This document shows positions 1 to 5,620 of a stretch of 5,620 nt of DNA, piece by piece (within the stretch, counting starts at the first letter, position 1; every line of letters begins with the position of its first letter). The position numbers and the translations under genes are program-made. The notes below the pieces were generated by a model. The model worked only from the letters and a program-made list of their open reading frames with translations, was not told the origin of the DNA and ran no database searches. This DNA is from Chloroflexota bacterium (lineage in GTDB: Bacteria; Chloroflexota; Anaerolineae; Ardenticatenales; Ardenticatenaceae): the NCBI GenBank assembly GCA_003520455.1, contig DOUV01000247.1, positions 1-5,620 of the forward strand. Reading direction: 5' to 3'.

Positions 1-1124
1 AGGCCGTTGTCGGCGACGCGCACGCCGGGCGTGCCGTCGCGCAGTTTGTCGAGGATGTCGTACACCACGGGGAACCAGCGCGCGGCCACGGCCTTGCCGG
101 CGCGGGTGTGCAGGTCCTGTACCGCGCGGATGAACCACAGGGAGGCGTCCACGGAGAACCAGTCTGAGTTCTCGGGCGAATCGCCCAGCAGGTTGGGTAT
201 CAGGCCGTCGCGGCGGCAGGCGGCGTAGCGGTCAAGAATCTCGGCCGCCAGCTCGACGCGCCCGGTATCGAGCAGCAGGCCGGGCAGGGCGATCAGCGTG
301 TCGCGCCCCCACTCACCGAACCAGGGATAGCCGGCGATGATGCCCGGTTTGCCGCCCGCGGCCTCGTGGTACACGAACTGGCAAGCGGCTCGGGCCAGCG
401 CATCGGCGAAATCCTGCACGGCCGGGTCGGCAAACTCGGGCGCCTGGCCGGGCGTCTCGGTGATCTCCGGCGCCTCGCCTGGAAGGCGCAGCGCGAACGT
501 AATGCGCGTCTCGCCCTGCAGCGCGACGCGGAAGTAGCCGGGGCAGAACAGGTCCTCCTGGTCCGGGTAGCCGCGGCGGGCTTCCTCGGGGTAGTTCACC
601 TTGCGGTTCCAGAAACCTGCAGGCTCGAACTCGGCCCCCGGATCGCACCAGCAGCCGATGGCCGGAAGTTCGCGATACAGGCGGAACTGCACGCCGCGCT
701 CGGCGGAATGGGCACGGCCGTCGAGGAAGGGGTTTTCGTAGGCGAGCTGATGCATGCCGCGTGCACTCAACAGGGGCGACAGGCGCAACTCGGCCCCCGG
801 GGCAGCGCCGCTGAGGTGATAGTTAATGCGCAGCTCGTTGCGGTCCGGCGCTAGCTCAAGGGTACGCACCAGCCTGATCTCGCCGCATTCGTACTGCCAG
901 CTCGGGCCCGCGGGGTTGAAGGCTTTCTGGTGCTCGAATCCGCGCGGGTGCTCGGTTGACTCGTAGTGCCACGAGGCGAGTTCGAAGGTCTTGCCGCCGG
1001 CTGCAATCACCTCGTTGAGGTCGGACAGCACGTGCAGCGGCTCAGTCAACCCGGCGCGGCGCAGCACAAAAAGCCCGTGGTACTTGCGTTCGGGCGTACG
1101 GCCGGGCGCCCCTACAGCCTTCAA
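1..1124 (-). CDS. Glycogen debranching enzyme (amylo-alpha-1,6-glucosidase, GH133 type), partial and apparently lacking its N-terminus
   Basis: This enzyme hydrolyses alpha-1,6-linked glucose at branch stubs of glycogen or limit dextrin. No signal peptide is visible, so it probably acts in the cytoplasm. Manual translation of the reverse strand gives 374 codons without a stop, and the frame leaves the window at position 1. The N-terminal half (about residues 1-230) matches the GDE_N sandwich domain, with RKYHGLFVLRR near the start and DLNEVIAAGGKTFELASWHY after it. The GDE_C (alpha/alpha)6 barrel then begins with DFADALARAACQFV. Its hallmark AGYPWFGEWGRDTLIALPGL lies at about positions 345-285; the Asp of WGRD is residue 275 and a likely catalytic acid. 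DSPENSDWFSVDASLWFIRA follows near 180-125. Only part of the barrel is present. An in-frame TAA lies at 1128-1130, so the TTG at 1124 is the furthest upstream start, with only a weak AGG ahead of it. Homologues normally have an NGLGGYAS-like block before RKYHG. No frame upstream encodes one, so the 5' end is probably lost. The gene is divergent from the pullulanase. Confidence 0.92.
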   Translation of the reverse strand, partial: MKAVGAPGRTPERKYHGLFVLRRAGLTEPLHVLSDLNEVIAAGGKTFELASWHYESTEHPRGFEHQKAFNPAGPSWQYECGEIRLVRTLELAPDRNELRINYHLSGAAPGAELRLSPLLSARGMHQLAYENPFLDGRAHSAERGVQFRLYRELPAIGCWCDPGAEFEPAGFWNRKVNYPEEARRGYPDQEDLFCPGYFRVALQGETRITFALRLPGEAPEITETPGQAPEFADPAVQDFADALARAACQFVYHEAAGGKPGIIAGYPWFGEWGRDTLIALPGLLLDTGRVELAAEILDRYAACRRDGLIPNLLGDSPENSDWFSVDASLWFIRAVQDLHTRAGKAVAARWFPVVYDILDKLRDGTPGVRVADNG

Positions 1125-1287
1125 TCTTTAACCTGCAACGAAGCAGGCGGCTTTCCAGCAGCTGTCTCGCTCACAGAGGTCCTGTTGGGGCGCCGCAATG
1201 CACGGGAAGCGTCCCCGCCGGGCTATAAGAGAAGACGAGAGAGCCCTCCTCTGGTTACGCCGGTACCGGGTGAGAGATCAGAAACAC

Positions 1288-1314
1288 AGACGGAGGGCGT
1301 ACGACCCTCCGTTT
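1288..1314. other. GC-rich hairpin, possible attenuator or terminator
   Basis: ACGGAGGG (1290-1297) pairs perfectly with CCCTCCGT (1305-1312) around a 7-base loop. One G-T and one A-T pair extend it to 10 base pairs. On the plus strand it is followed only by TTTC, and on the minus strand by CTGTGTTTCTG, so neither side has a full U-tract. The fold is seen directly; a terminator or leader role is inference. Confidence 0.5.
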
Positions 1315-1323
1315 CGCTATCTG

Positions 1324-1372
1324 CTGGAACCGCAACCGGAGTGGGCTGTCAATTCCCGTTCACCGGTTCCAG
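1324..1372 (+). other. Long-loop hairpin with an alternative pairing
   Basis: CTGGAACCG (1324-1332) is perfectly complementary to CGGTTCCAG (1364-1372), giving a 9-base-pair stem with a 31-base loop. The same 3' arm can instead pair through CCGGTT (1363-1368) with AACCGG (1334-1339), stacked over a GGG/CCC stem. The two folds exclude each other, as in RNA switches. The arrangement lies about 230 bases before the pullulanase start. No U-tract follows. Function is not known. Confidence 0.4.
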
Positions 1373-1545
1373 GTGGAAGGCTCCCTGTTCTAAGGTGCCC
1401 CGAGCGCCCGCCGCCAGGCTGCCAATTCGTGCACCCCTGGCCCCTCATTCGATTCAAGCGGGAACGAAACTTGCTGTGGCCCGAGAACCTGCCGTTACCG
1501 TTATCCCCATCGAACGACCATTTTCCGTTCCGCCTGCAGGCCCTG

Positions 1546-1559
1546 GTCACGACTGTGAC
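1546..1559. promoter_or_regulatory. Short inverted repeat, possible operator upstream of the pullulanase gene
   Basis: GTCAC (1546-1550) and GTGAC (1555-1559) form perfect 5-base arms separated by GACT, ending about 40 bases before the pullulanase ATG. The size and place fit a repressor half-site pair or a small hairpin in the 5' leader. Five-base arms also arise by chance, so this is only a candidate. Confidence 0.25.
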
Positions 1560-1587
1560 GGATTTCACGCCTTGCGCTCATCGTGAG

Positions 1588-1594
1588 AAAGGAG
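1588..1594 (+). promoter_or_regulatory. Ribosome binding site that fixes the pullulanase start
   Basis: AAAGGAG lies 6 bases before the ATG at 1601, ideal Shine-Dalgarno spacing. A GTG at 1583 in the same frame would add six residues, but the Shine-Dalgarno motif would then lie inside the coding sequence. The ATG also puts a normal signal peptide (MISDRRRSLIRF...) at the very N-terminus. Confidence 0.85.
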
Positions 1595-1600
1595 CCTACG

Positions 1601-4600
1601 ATGATCAGCGATCGCCGCCGGTCTTTGATTCGTTTTTGCGCACCGCTCGCGTTGGCTTTTATCCTCTTGCTTAGCTTAATGAGACTGGCATCGATGGTGT
1701 CGGCCTCGGACACGCCGCCTCCGGGCAGCGTGACCATCGCCGGCAGTTTCCAGAGTGAGCTCGGTTGCCCGGGCGACTGGCAGCCGGACTGTACAACGAC
1801 TCAACTCACCTATGACGCCGATGACGACGTCTGGCAGGGCACTTTCCCCATCCTTTCCGGCGACTGGGAGTACAAAGCGGCGCTCAACGAGAGCTGGGAT
1901 GAGAACTACGGGGCGAATGCCACCCGCAACGGTCCCAATCTCCCACTCTCTCTTACCGTCGCCTCCCCGGTCAAATTCTACTATGATCACAAAACCCACT
2001 GGGTGACCAGCAACCGGAACTCGGTTATCGCCACGGCTCCCGGGAGCTACCAGAGCGAGATTGGCTGCCCCGGCGATTGGCAGCCCGACTGCCTGCGCTC
2101 CTGGCTGCAAGACCCGGATGGCGATGGGACCTATGTTTTCACGACGACCCTCCCGGCGGGCGATTATGAGGTCAAGGTCGCTCTTAACGAGAGCTGGGAT
2201 GAGAACTATGGCGTTGACTGCGCCCCGGGCGGGGCCAATATCCCCTTCACTGTCACGAAGGACGGGACGGAGGTTTACTTCGCCTACGACCCGACCGGTC
2301 ACTGTCTGACCGTCAGCGTCACGGGGGCACCCAAGGGCAACATTCAGCTCCAGGCAGCCCATTGGGTCGCGAGGGACACCATCGCCTGGAAGGTGACCTG
2401 TGACCCGGATTTCAGCTACAGACTGCACTACGATCCCGACGGGAGACTGATGCTTGAGCCCGGCGGCGTCGTCGGCGGCCAGGTGATCACGTTGACTTGC
2501 GACCCGGCCGGCCTGAGCGCGGCGATCAAGGCGAAATTCCCCCACCTGGCCGATTATTCCGCCCTGAAAGTCGCACCCGCCGACCTGGCGAAGGTTCCCG
2601 CCATTTTGAAAGGCCAGCTCGCCGTCTCGGCCATCGATGCGAGCGGCGACCTCGTGGATGCCACCGGTGTGGAGATCCCCGGCGTGCTCGACGACCTCTA
2701 CACCTACACCGGGGCACTCGGCGTCGTCTGGCATGGCAGTACTCCGAGCTTGAAGCTCTGGGCGCCGACGGCGAAGTCGGTGGCGCTCCATCTCTTTGCG
2801 AACGCGACATCCCCCGTCAGTACGACCGTGACCATGGCCCTCGACCCAACGACGGGGGTGTGGAGCGCGACCGGCGACCCCTCCTGGAAAAACGAGTATT
2901 ATTTGTACTCGGTCGTTGTCTATGCGCCATCCACCGGGCAGGTCGAGCACAACCTGGTCACCGATCCCTACTCGATCAGTCTCTCGATGAACAGCCAGCG
3001 CAGCCAGATCGTGGATCTGAACGATTCCAGCCTCAAGCCGCCCGGCTGGGACACGCTGGTGAAGCCGCCGTTCGGATCCCCCGAGGATATCGCGGTCTAC
3101 GAGCTGCACGTGCGCGATTTCAGCGTCAACGATCCGCGCGTACCGGCCGAGATCTCGGGCACCTTCAAGGCCTTCACGCTGACCGACACCTTCGGGATTC
3201 GGCACCTCAAAGAATTGGCCCGCGCCGGGGTCACCCACATCCACCTGCTCCCGTCCTTCGACTGTGCCACGATCAATGAGGATAAATCTCAGTGGCAGCG
3301 AGCCGACTGGGATGCGCTGGCGAGCCTGCCACCGGACTCCGAGCAACAACAGGCGCTGGTCAGCCAGCATCGCCAGGAGGACGCCTTCAACTGGTGCTAC
3401 GATCCCTGGCATTATGGCGTGCCTGAGGGCAGCTACTCCACGGACCCAAATGGGCCGACCCGGATTCTCGAGTTTCGCGAGATGGTCCAGGCGCTCAATC
3501 GGCTGGGACTGCGGGTCGTGATGGATGTGGTCTACAACCACACCAACGCCGCCGGGCAGAGCCCGAAGTCGGTCCTCGACCGGATCGTTCCCGGTTACTA
3601 TCACCGTCTCAATCCGAGGACGGGGGCGGTCGAGATGAGCACGTGTTGTCCCAACACGGCGACAGAACATAACATGATGGAGAAGCTGATGGTGGATACC
3701 CTCGTCATCTGGGCGAAGGCCTACAAGGTCGATGGGTTTCGCTTCGATCTGATGGGCCACCACATGCTCTCCAACATGATCAAGGTGCGGCAGACGTTGG
3801 ACGCGCTCACCCCTGTCAGGGACGGCGTAAAGGGGACGGACATTTACATCTACGGCGAGGGCTGGAACTTCGGCGAGGTGGCTAACAACGCCCGGGGTGT
3901 CAATGCCACGCAGATCAACGTCGCCGGCACCGGAATCGGCACCTTCAACGACCGGCTCCGCGACCGCGTGCGGGGTGGCAATCCCTTCGGCGACCGGCGC
4001 GAGCAGGGCTTTGCCACAGGGCTCTACTACGACCCAAATGGAACCGAGGCGAATCCGCCGACGCTCGAGGAGCAGAAGGCCAGGCTCCTCGAACACGCCG
4101 ACCTGATCCGCATCGGATTGGCCGGGAACCTGCGCAACTACGCCTTTATCGACCGTACCGGCCAGATGACCACCGGCGCCCAACTCCGCTACGGTGACCA
4201 GCCGGCGGGATACACGCTCGACCCGCAGGAGAACGTGGTCTACGTCTCGGCACACGACAACGAGACGCTGTTCGATGCCATCCAGTTCAAGGCGGCCATC
4301 TCGGCGACGATGGACGAGCGCGTGCGCATGCAAGATCTGGGGTTGGACATCGTCAGCCTGGCGCAGGGAATCCACTTTTTCCATGCGGGGAGCGACATGC
4401 TGCGGTCGAAGTCGATGGATGCGGACAGCTTCGACTCGGGCGACTGGTTCAACAAGCTCGATTTCACCTACTCGACCAATAACTGGGGCGTCGGTCTGCC
4501 GCCTGCCTGGGCCGGTGGCAACGAGTCGCGCTGGCCGATCATGCGGCCGCGGTTGGCCAATCCAGCGCTCAAGCCGGCGAGCGCTGACATTCTCAAGACG

Positions 4601-5056
4601 GTCCAGCACTTCCGCGAGATGCAGCAGATCCGGATGAGCTCGAAATTGTTCCGCCTGGAAACCGGGTCGGAGATCCAGGAACGGCTGCGATTCTACAATA
4701 CCGGGCCGGACCAGATCCCGGGGCTCATCGTCATGAGCATCACCGATACGGGCACGATTGATCTCGATCCGGCGTTTGAACGGGTCGTGGTCCTGTTCAA
4801 CGCAACGGATGAGGAGCAGACCTTCCAGGATGCCGCGCTGGCCGGCTGGCACCTGAGCCTGCATCCGGTTCAACGAGCGTCGAGCGACCCGCTGGTCGAG
4901 AGTGCGCGGTATGACGTCACGACGGGTCGTTTCACGGTCCCCGCCCGTACCACCGCCGTCTTTGTGGAGCCCGAGTACCGGGTCTACTTTTCGATTGTCG
5001 CCGGGGGTCCACCGGTCGCAACAGCGCAGAGGGGTGGGACAACGCTTGCCCCATGA
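1601..5056 (+). CDS. pulA: Secreted pullulanase-type alpha-1,6-glucosidase with two X25 modules
   Basis: This enzyme hydrolyses alpha-1,6 branch linkages in pullulan, amylopectin and limit dextrins outside the membrane. It has 1151 residues. A signal peptide (RRR, hydrophobic core at about 13-30) probably ends at VSA|SD, residues 35/36. Two X25-like beta modules follow (about 44-140 and 144-242), each with GCPGDWQPDC and ALNESWDENYG. Next come pullulanase N2 (from about 247, AHWVARDTIAW) and CBM48 (about 375-470, LKLWAPTAKSV). The GH13 barrel starts near 496 (DIAVYELHVRDF). It shows MDVVYNH (642-647), DGFRFDLMGHH with nucleophile Asp716, YGEGWNFGE with acid/base Glu753, and SAHDNET with Asp886. 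The signature YNWGYDP appears as FNWCYDP (596-602). The C-terminal pullulanase domain (about 1003-1125) has HFREMQQIR and RFYNTGPDQIPGLIVMS. All catalytic residues are present, so the enzyme should be active. It is somewhat longer than classic Klebsiella-type PulA, largely through the X25 modules. A 26-residue tail after 1125 matches no domain I know. The gene is divergent from a GH133 debranching enzyme, which supports an alpha-glucan role. Confidence 0.97.
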   Translation: MISDRRRSLIRFCAPLALAFILLLSLMRLASMVSASDTPPPGSVTIAGSFQSELGCPGDWQPDCTTTQLTYDADDDVWQGTFPILSGDWEYKAALNESWDENYGANATRNGPNLPLSLTVASPVKFYYDHKTHWVTSNRNSVIATAPGSYQSEIGCPGDWQPDCLRSWLQDPDGDGTYVFTTTLPAGDYEVKVALNESWDENYGVDCAPGGANIPFTVTKDGTEVYFAYDPTGHCLTVSVTGAPKGNIQLQAAHWVARDTIAWKVTCDPDFSYRLHYDPDGRLMLEPGGVVGGQVITLTCDPAGLSAAIKAKFPHLADYSALKVAPADLAKVPAILKGQLAVSAIDASGDLVDATGVEIPGVLDDLYTYTGALGVVWHGSTPSLKLWAPTAKSVALHLFANATSPVSTTVTMALDPTTGVWSATGDPSWKNEYYLYSVVVYAPSTGQVEHNLVTDPYSISLSMNSQRSQIVDLNDSSLKPPGWDTLVKPPFGSPEDIAVYELHVRDFSVNDPRVPAEISGTFKAFTLTDTFGIRHLKELARAGVTHIHLLPSFDCATINEDKSQWQRADWDALASLPPDSEQQQALVSQHRQEDAFNWCYDPWHYGVPEGSYSTDPNGPTRILEFREMVQALNRLGLRVVMDVVYNHTNAAGQSPKSVLDRIVPGYYHRLNPRTGAVEMSTCCPNTATEHNMMEKLMVDTLVIWAKAYKVDGFRFDLMGHHMLSNMIKVRQTLDALTPVRDGVKGTDIYIYGEGWNFGEVANNARGVNATQINVAGTGIGTFNDRLRDRVRGGNPFGDRREQGFATGLYYDPNGTEANPPTLEEQKARLLEHADLIRIGLAGNLRNYAFIDRTGQMTTGAQLRYGDQPAGYTLDPQENVVYVSAHDNETLFDAIQFKAAISATMDERVRMQDLGLDIVSLAQGIHFFHAGSDMLRSKSMDADSFDSGDWFNKLDFTYSTNNWGVGLPPAWAGGNESRWPIMRPRLANPALKPASADILKTVQHFREMQQIRMSSKLFRLETGSEIQERLRFYNTGPDQIPGLIVMSITDTGTIDLDPAFERVVVLFNATDEEQTFQDAALAGWHLSLHPVQRASSDPLVESARYDVTTGRFTVPARTTAVFVEPEYRVYFSIVAGGPPVATAQRGGTTLAP
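1742..2341 (+). repeat. Tandem repeat encoding the two X25 modules, period exactly 300 bases
   Basis: Residues 48-147 and 148-247 of the pullulanase repeat with a period of exactly 100 residues. GSFQSELG/GSYQSEIG, GCPGDWQPDC (55-64 and 155-164) and ALNESWDENYG all recur in register. At the DNA level a 23-base stretch at 1886-1908 is identical to 2186-2208, while the rest has diverged. This is an intragenic domain duplication. X25 (SusE-like) modules occur at the N-terminus of several pullulanases, where they are thought to help bind glucan. The second copy has two extra Cys (207 and 235). Confidence 0.9.
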
Positions 5057-5117
5057 GACGAAGACGGACGCCTCAGCATATCAGGACCTCCACGCTGCCA
5101 GCATAATGGGTTTGTGT

Positions 5118-5157
5118 CTCGGCTCAAAGCGGCGCGTTCGCGCCGCTTTGAGCCGAG
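5118..5157. terminator. 40-base palindrome, probable transcript-end hairpin without a U-tract
   Basis: CTCGGCTCAAAGCGGCGCG (5118-5136) and its exact reverse complement (5139-5157) are separated by only TT, a 19-base-pair perfect inverted repeat that begins 61 bases after the pullulanase stop. Both genes flanking it are on the plus strand, so a 3'-end hairpin is the simplest reading. Neither side has a run of T, so it is not a classic Rho-independent terminator. It may instead protect the mRNA end, stop RNA polymerase through stem strength alone, or be a copy of a dispersed palindromic repeat. Confidence 0.5.
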
Positions 5158-5235
5158 CGAGCAGTATCGGCGGTCGCCGAGCTTGATCTCAAGTTCAACC
5201 ATCGCCCCTGCGTTTCGCGTTGTCGTCCATCTGCC

Positions 5236-5264
5236 TGGCGACGATTTCCTCTCCGTGCTAGAAT
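5236..5264 (+). promoter_or_regulatory. Extended -10 promoter placed for a leaderless transcript
   Basis: TGCTAGAAT ends at 5264: TG (5256-5257), one base, then the -10 hexamer TAGAAT (5259-5264). A weak -35 match, TGGCGA (5236-5241), sits 17 bases upstream. Six bases separate the -10 from the ATG at 5271, so initiation would fall on or next to the A of the start codon. No Shine-Dalgarno sequence precedes the ATG, which fits leaderless translation. Confidence 0.55.
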
Positions 5265-5270
5265 CGGCCC

Positions 5271-5620
5271 ATGCGATTGGCGCTGCGTCTTGTTCTCCCC
5301 GTGGCCCTGCTTGGGCTCGTGACGGGTTGCCGCCCGCCCGGTAGCACCGCTCCGATCATCAAGCTGGGCCTACTGGCGCCCTTCGAGGGAGCCTATCGCC
5401 AGTTCGGCTACCACCTGATCCCGGCCGCTCGGCTTGCCGTGCAAGAGGCGCAGGCGGCCGGGCACTTGGGCGGCGTGCGCATCGAGTGGGTGGTTCTCGA
5501 CACGCACGGCGATCCGGCGGTAGCTGCCCAGCGGGCCCGCGAGTTGGCAGTTGACTCCGATGTCGTCGCCGTCATCGGTCCAGCGCTCCCCGAGACGGTG
5601 GCTCCCGCTCAGGCGGTGTC
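5271..5620 (+). CDS. Branched-chain amino acid-type ABC transporter substrate-binding lipoprotein, N-terminal part
   Basis: The first 116 codons are present and the frame continues past the window. The N-terminus MRLALRLVLPVALLGLVTGC is a lipoprotein signal peptide with lipobox LVTGC; the mature protein would start at the lipidated Cys20 and sit on the outer face of the membrane. The mature part matches lobe I of Peripla_BP_6 (LivJ/LivK-like) receptors: IKLGLLAPFEGAYRQFGYHL, a helix AARLAVQEAQAAG, the strand RIEWVVLDTHGDPAVAAQRARELA, and VVAVIGPALPETVAPA. Such proteins capture amino acids, amides or other small ligands for an ABC importer or a sensor; the ligand cannot be told from this fragment. 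The ATG is chosen because it starts the signal peptide and lies directly after a good -10 element, although it has no ribosome binding site. A palindrome and its own promoter separate it from the pullulanase gene, so it is probably an independent unit. Confidence 0.88.
   Translation, partial: MRLALRLVLPVALLGLVTGCRPPGSTAPIIKLGLLAPFEGAYRQFGYHLIPAARLAVQEAQAAGHLGGVRIEWVVLDTHGDPAVAAQRARELAVDSDVVAVIGPALPETVAPAQAV

Larger units (their letters stand above)
1125..1600. other. Intergenic region between the divergent debranching genes
   Basis: This stretch of about 475 bases shows no convincing coding sequence. The open frames crossing it have no recognisable motifs, are rich in Arg and Pro as expected from chance in GC-rich DNA, and run into the flanking genes out of frame. 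It contains a small CCTGC/GCAGG stem at 1132-1147, a 10-base perfect palindrome CCGGTACCGG at 1260-1269, two larger hairpins (1288-1314 and 1324-1372), a short inverted repeat (1546-1559) and the ribosome binding site of the pullulanase gene. I could not find a convincing -35/-10 pair for either flanking gene. It should hold the control region for pullulanase expression and may include the scar where the debranching gene lost its start. Confidence 0.7.
5057..5270. other. Intergenic region after the pullulanase gene
   Basis: These 214 bases hold no supported gene. They contain a 40-base palindrome (5118-5157), then two smaller perfect inverted repeats with 2-base centres: TCGGCG/CGCCGA at 5167-5180 and CTTGA/TCAAG at 5182-5193. 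The promoter of the next gene lies at the right edge. The short frames reading through the region are products of the palindrome and have no protein features. Confidence 0.65.

Noticed and set aside
1200..1372. T-box riboswitch
   Set aside because: AGAGAG, GGTACC and TGGAACCGC fragments occur in a suggestive order, but the T-box core is imperfect, no specifier loop could be placed, the terminator lacks a U-tract, and the downstream gene is not linked to amino acids or tRNA.
1448..1466. TTCGATTCAAGC, resembling a tRNA T-loop
   Set aside because: No matching acceptor, D or anticodon arms can be folded around it.
1583..1600. Alternative GTG start for the pullulanase
   Set aside because: The Shine-Dalgarno AAAGGAG at 1588-1594 would fall inside the reading frame and is perfectly spaced for the ATG at 1601.
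1125..1600. Transposon insertion as the cause of the debranching gene truncation
   Set aside because: No transposase fragment, terminal inverted repeats or target-site duplication could be recognised.
966..1674. Plus-strand open frames across the intergenic region (966-1586 and 1198-1674)
   Set aside because: They overlap the ends of both real genes in other frames, have low-complexity Arg/Pro-rich translations, no domain motifs and no good ribosome binding site.
1676..4873. A 1065-codon open frame antisense to the pullulanase gene
   Set aside because: It mirrors the pullulanase frame, is dominated by Arg, Val, Gly, Asp and His as expected from GC-rich antisense reading, has no recognisable domain, and lies opposite a gene with all its catalytic motifs.
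4984..5344. Short frames on both strands across the 40-base palindrome
   Set aside because: Their similar peptide segments on the two strands simply reflect the inverted repeat. The plus-strand one also overlaps the lipoprotein gene in another frame.

Overview
The window holds three protein genes and two non-coding stretches of high-GC bacterial DNA (roughly 60-65 % G+C by eye). The style of the proteins suggests a Chloroflexota-like bacterium: a secreted pullulanase with tandem X25 modules rich in GCPGDWQPDC/ALNESWDENYG motifs, and a branched-chain-amino-acid-type binding lipoprotein with an LLAPFEGAYR start. This placement comes from protein style, not from a marker gene, and is tentative.

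Layout. Positions 1-1124 on the minus strand carry most of a GH133-type glycogen debranching enzyme (amylo-alpha-1,6-glucosidase). Its 3' end runs off the window. Its 5' end looks cut: an in-frame TAA lies just before the conserved RKYHGLFV motif and the usual NGLGGYAS block is missing. Positions 1125-1600 form a non-coding region of about 475 bases with two strong hairpins and a short operator-like palindrome. Positions 1601-5056 on the plus strand encode a complete secreted pullulanase-type alpha-1,6-glucosidase of 1151 residues (signal peptide, two X25 modules, pullulanase N2, CBM48, GH13 catalytic barrel, pullulanase C-terminal domain). Positions 5057-5270 are non-coding and hold a near-perfect 40-base palindrome and an extended -10 promoter. 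The promoter is placed so that the last gene would be transcribed without a leader. Positions 5271-5620 are the start of a solute-binding lipoprotein gene that leaves the window.

How it fits together. The two divergent enzymes both hydrolyse alpha-1,6 branch points, one apparently in the cytoplasm (glycogen or imported maltodextrin) and one outside the membrane (pullulan, starch, limit dextrins). This reads as an alpha-glucan utilisation locus. The binding lipoprotein has its own promoter and no evident link to glucan use.

I found no mobile element, CRISPR array, tRNA or rRNA. I also found no clear evidence of a new defence or other novel system. The most unusual points are the truncated debranching gene next to a structured intergenic region, the exact 100-residue tandem repeat in the pullulanase, the Gly-to-Cys change in its YNWGYDP signature, and the leaderless promoter arrangement.
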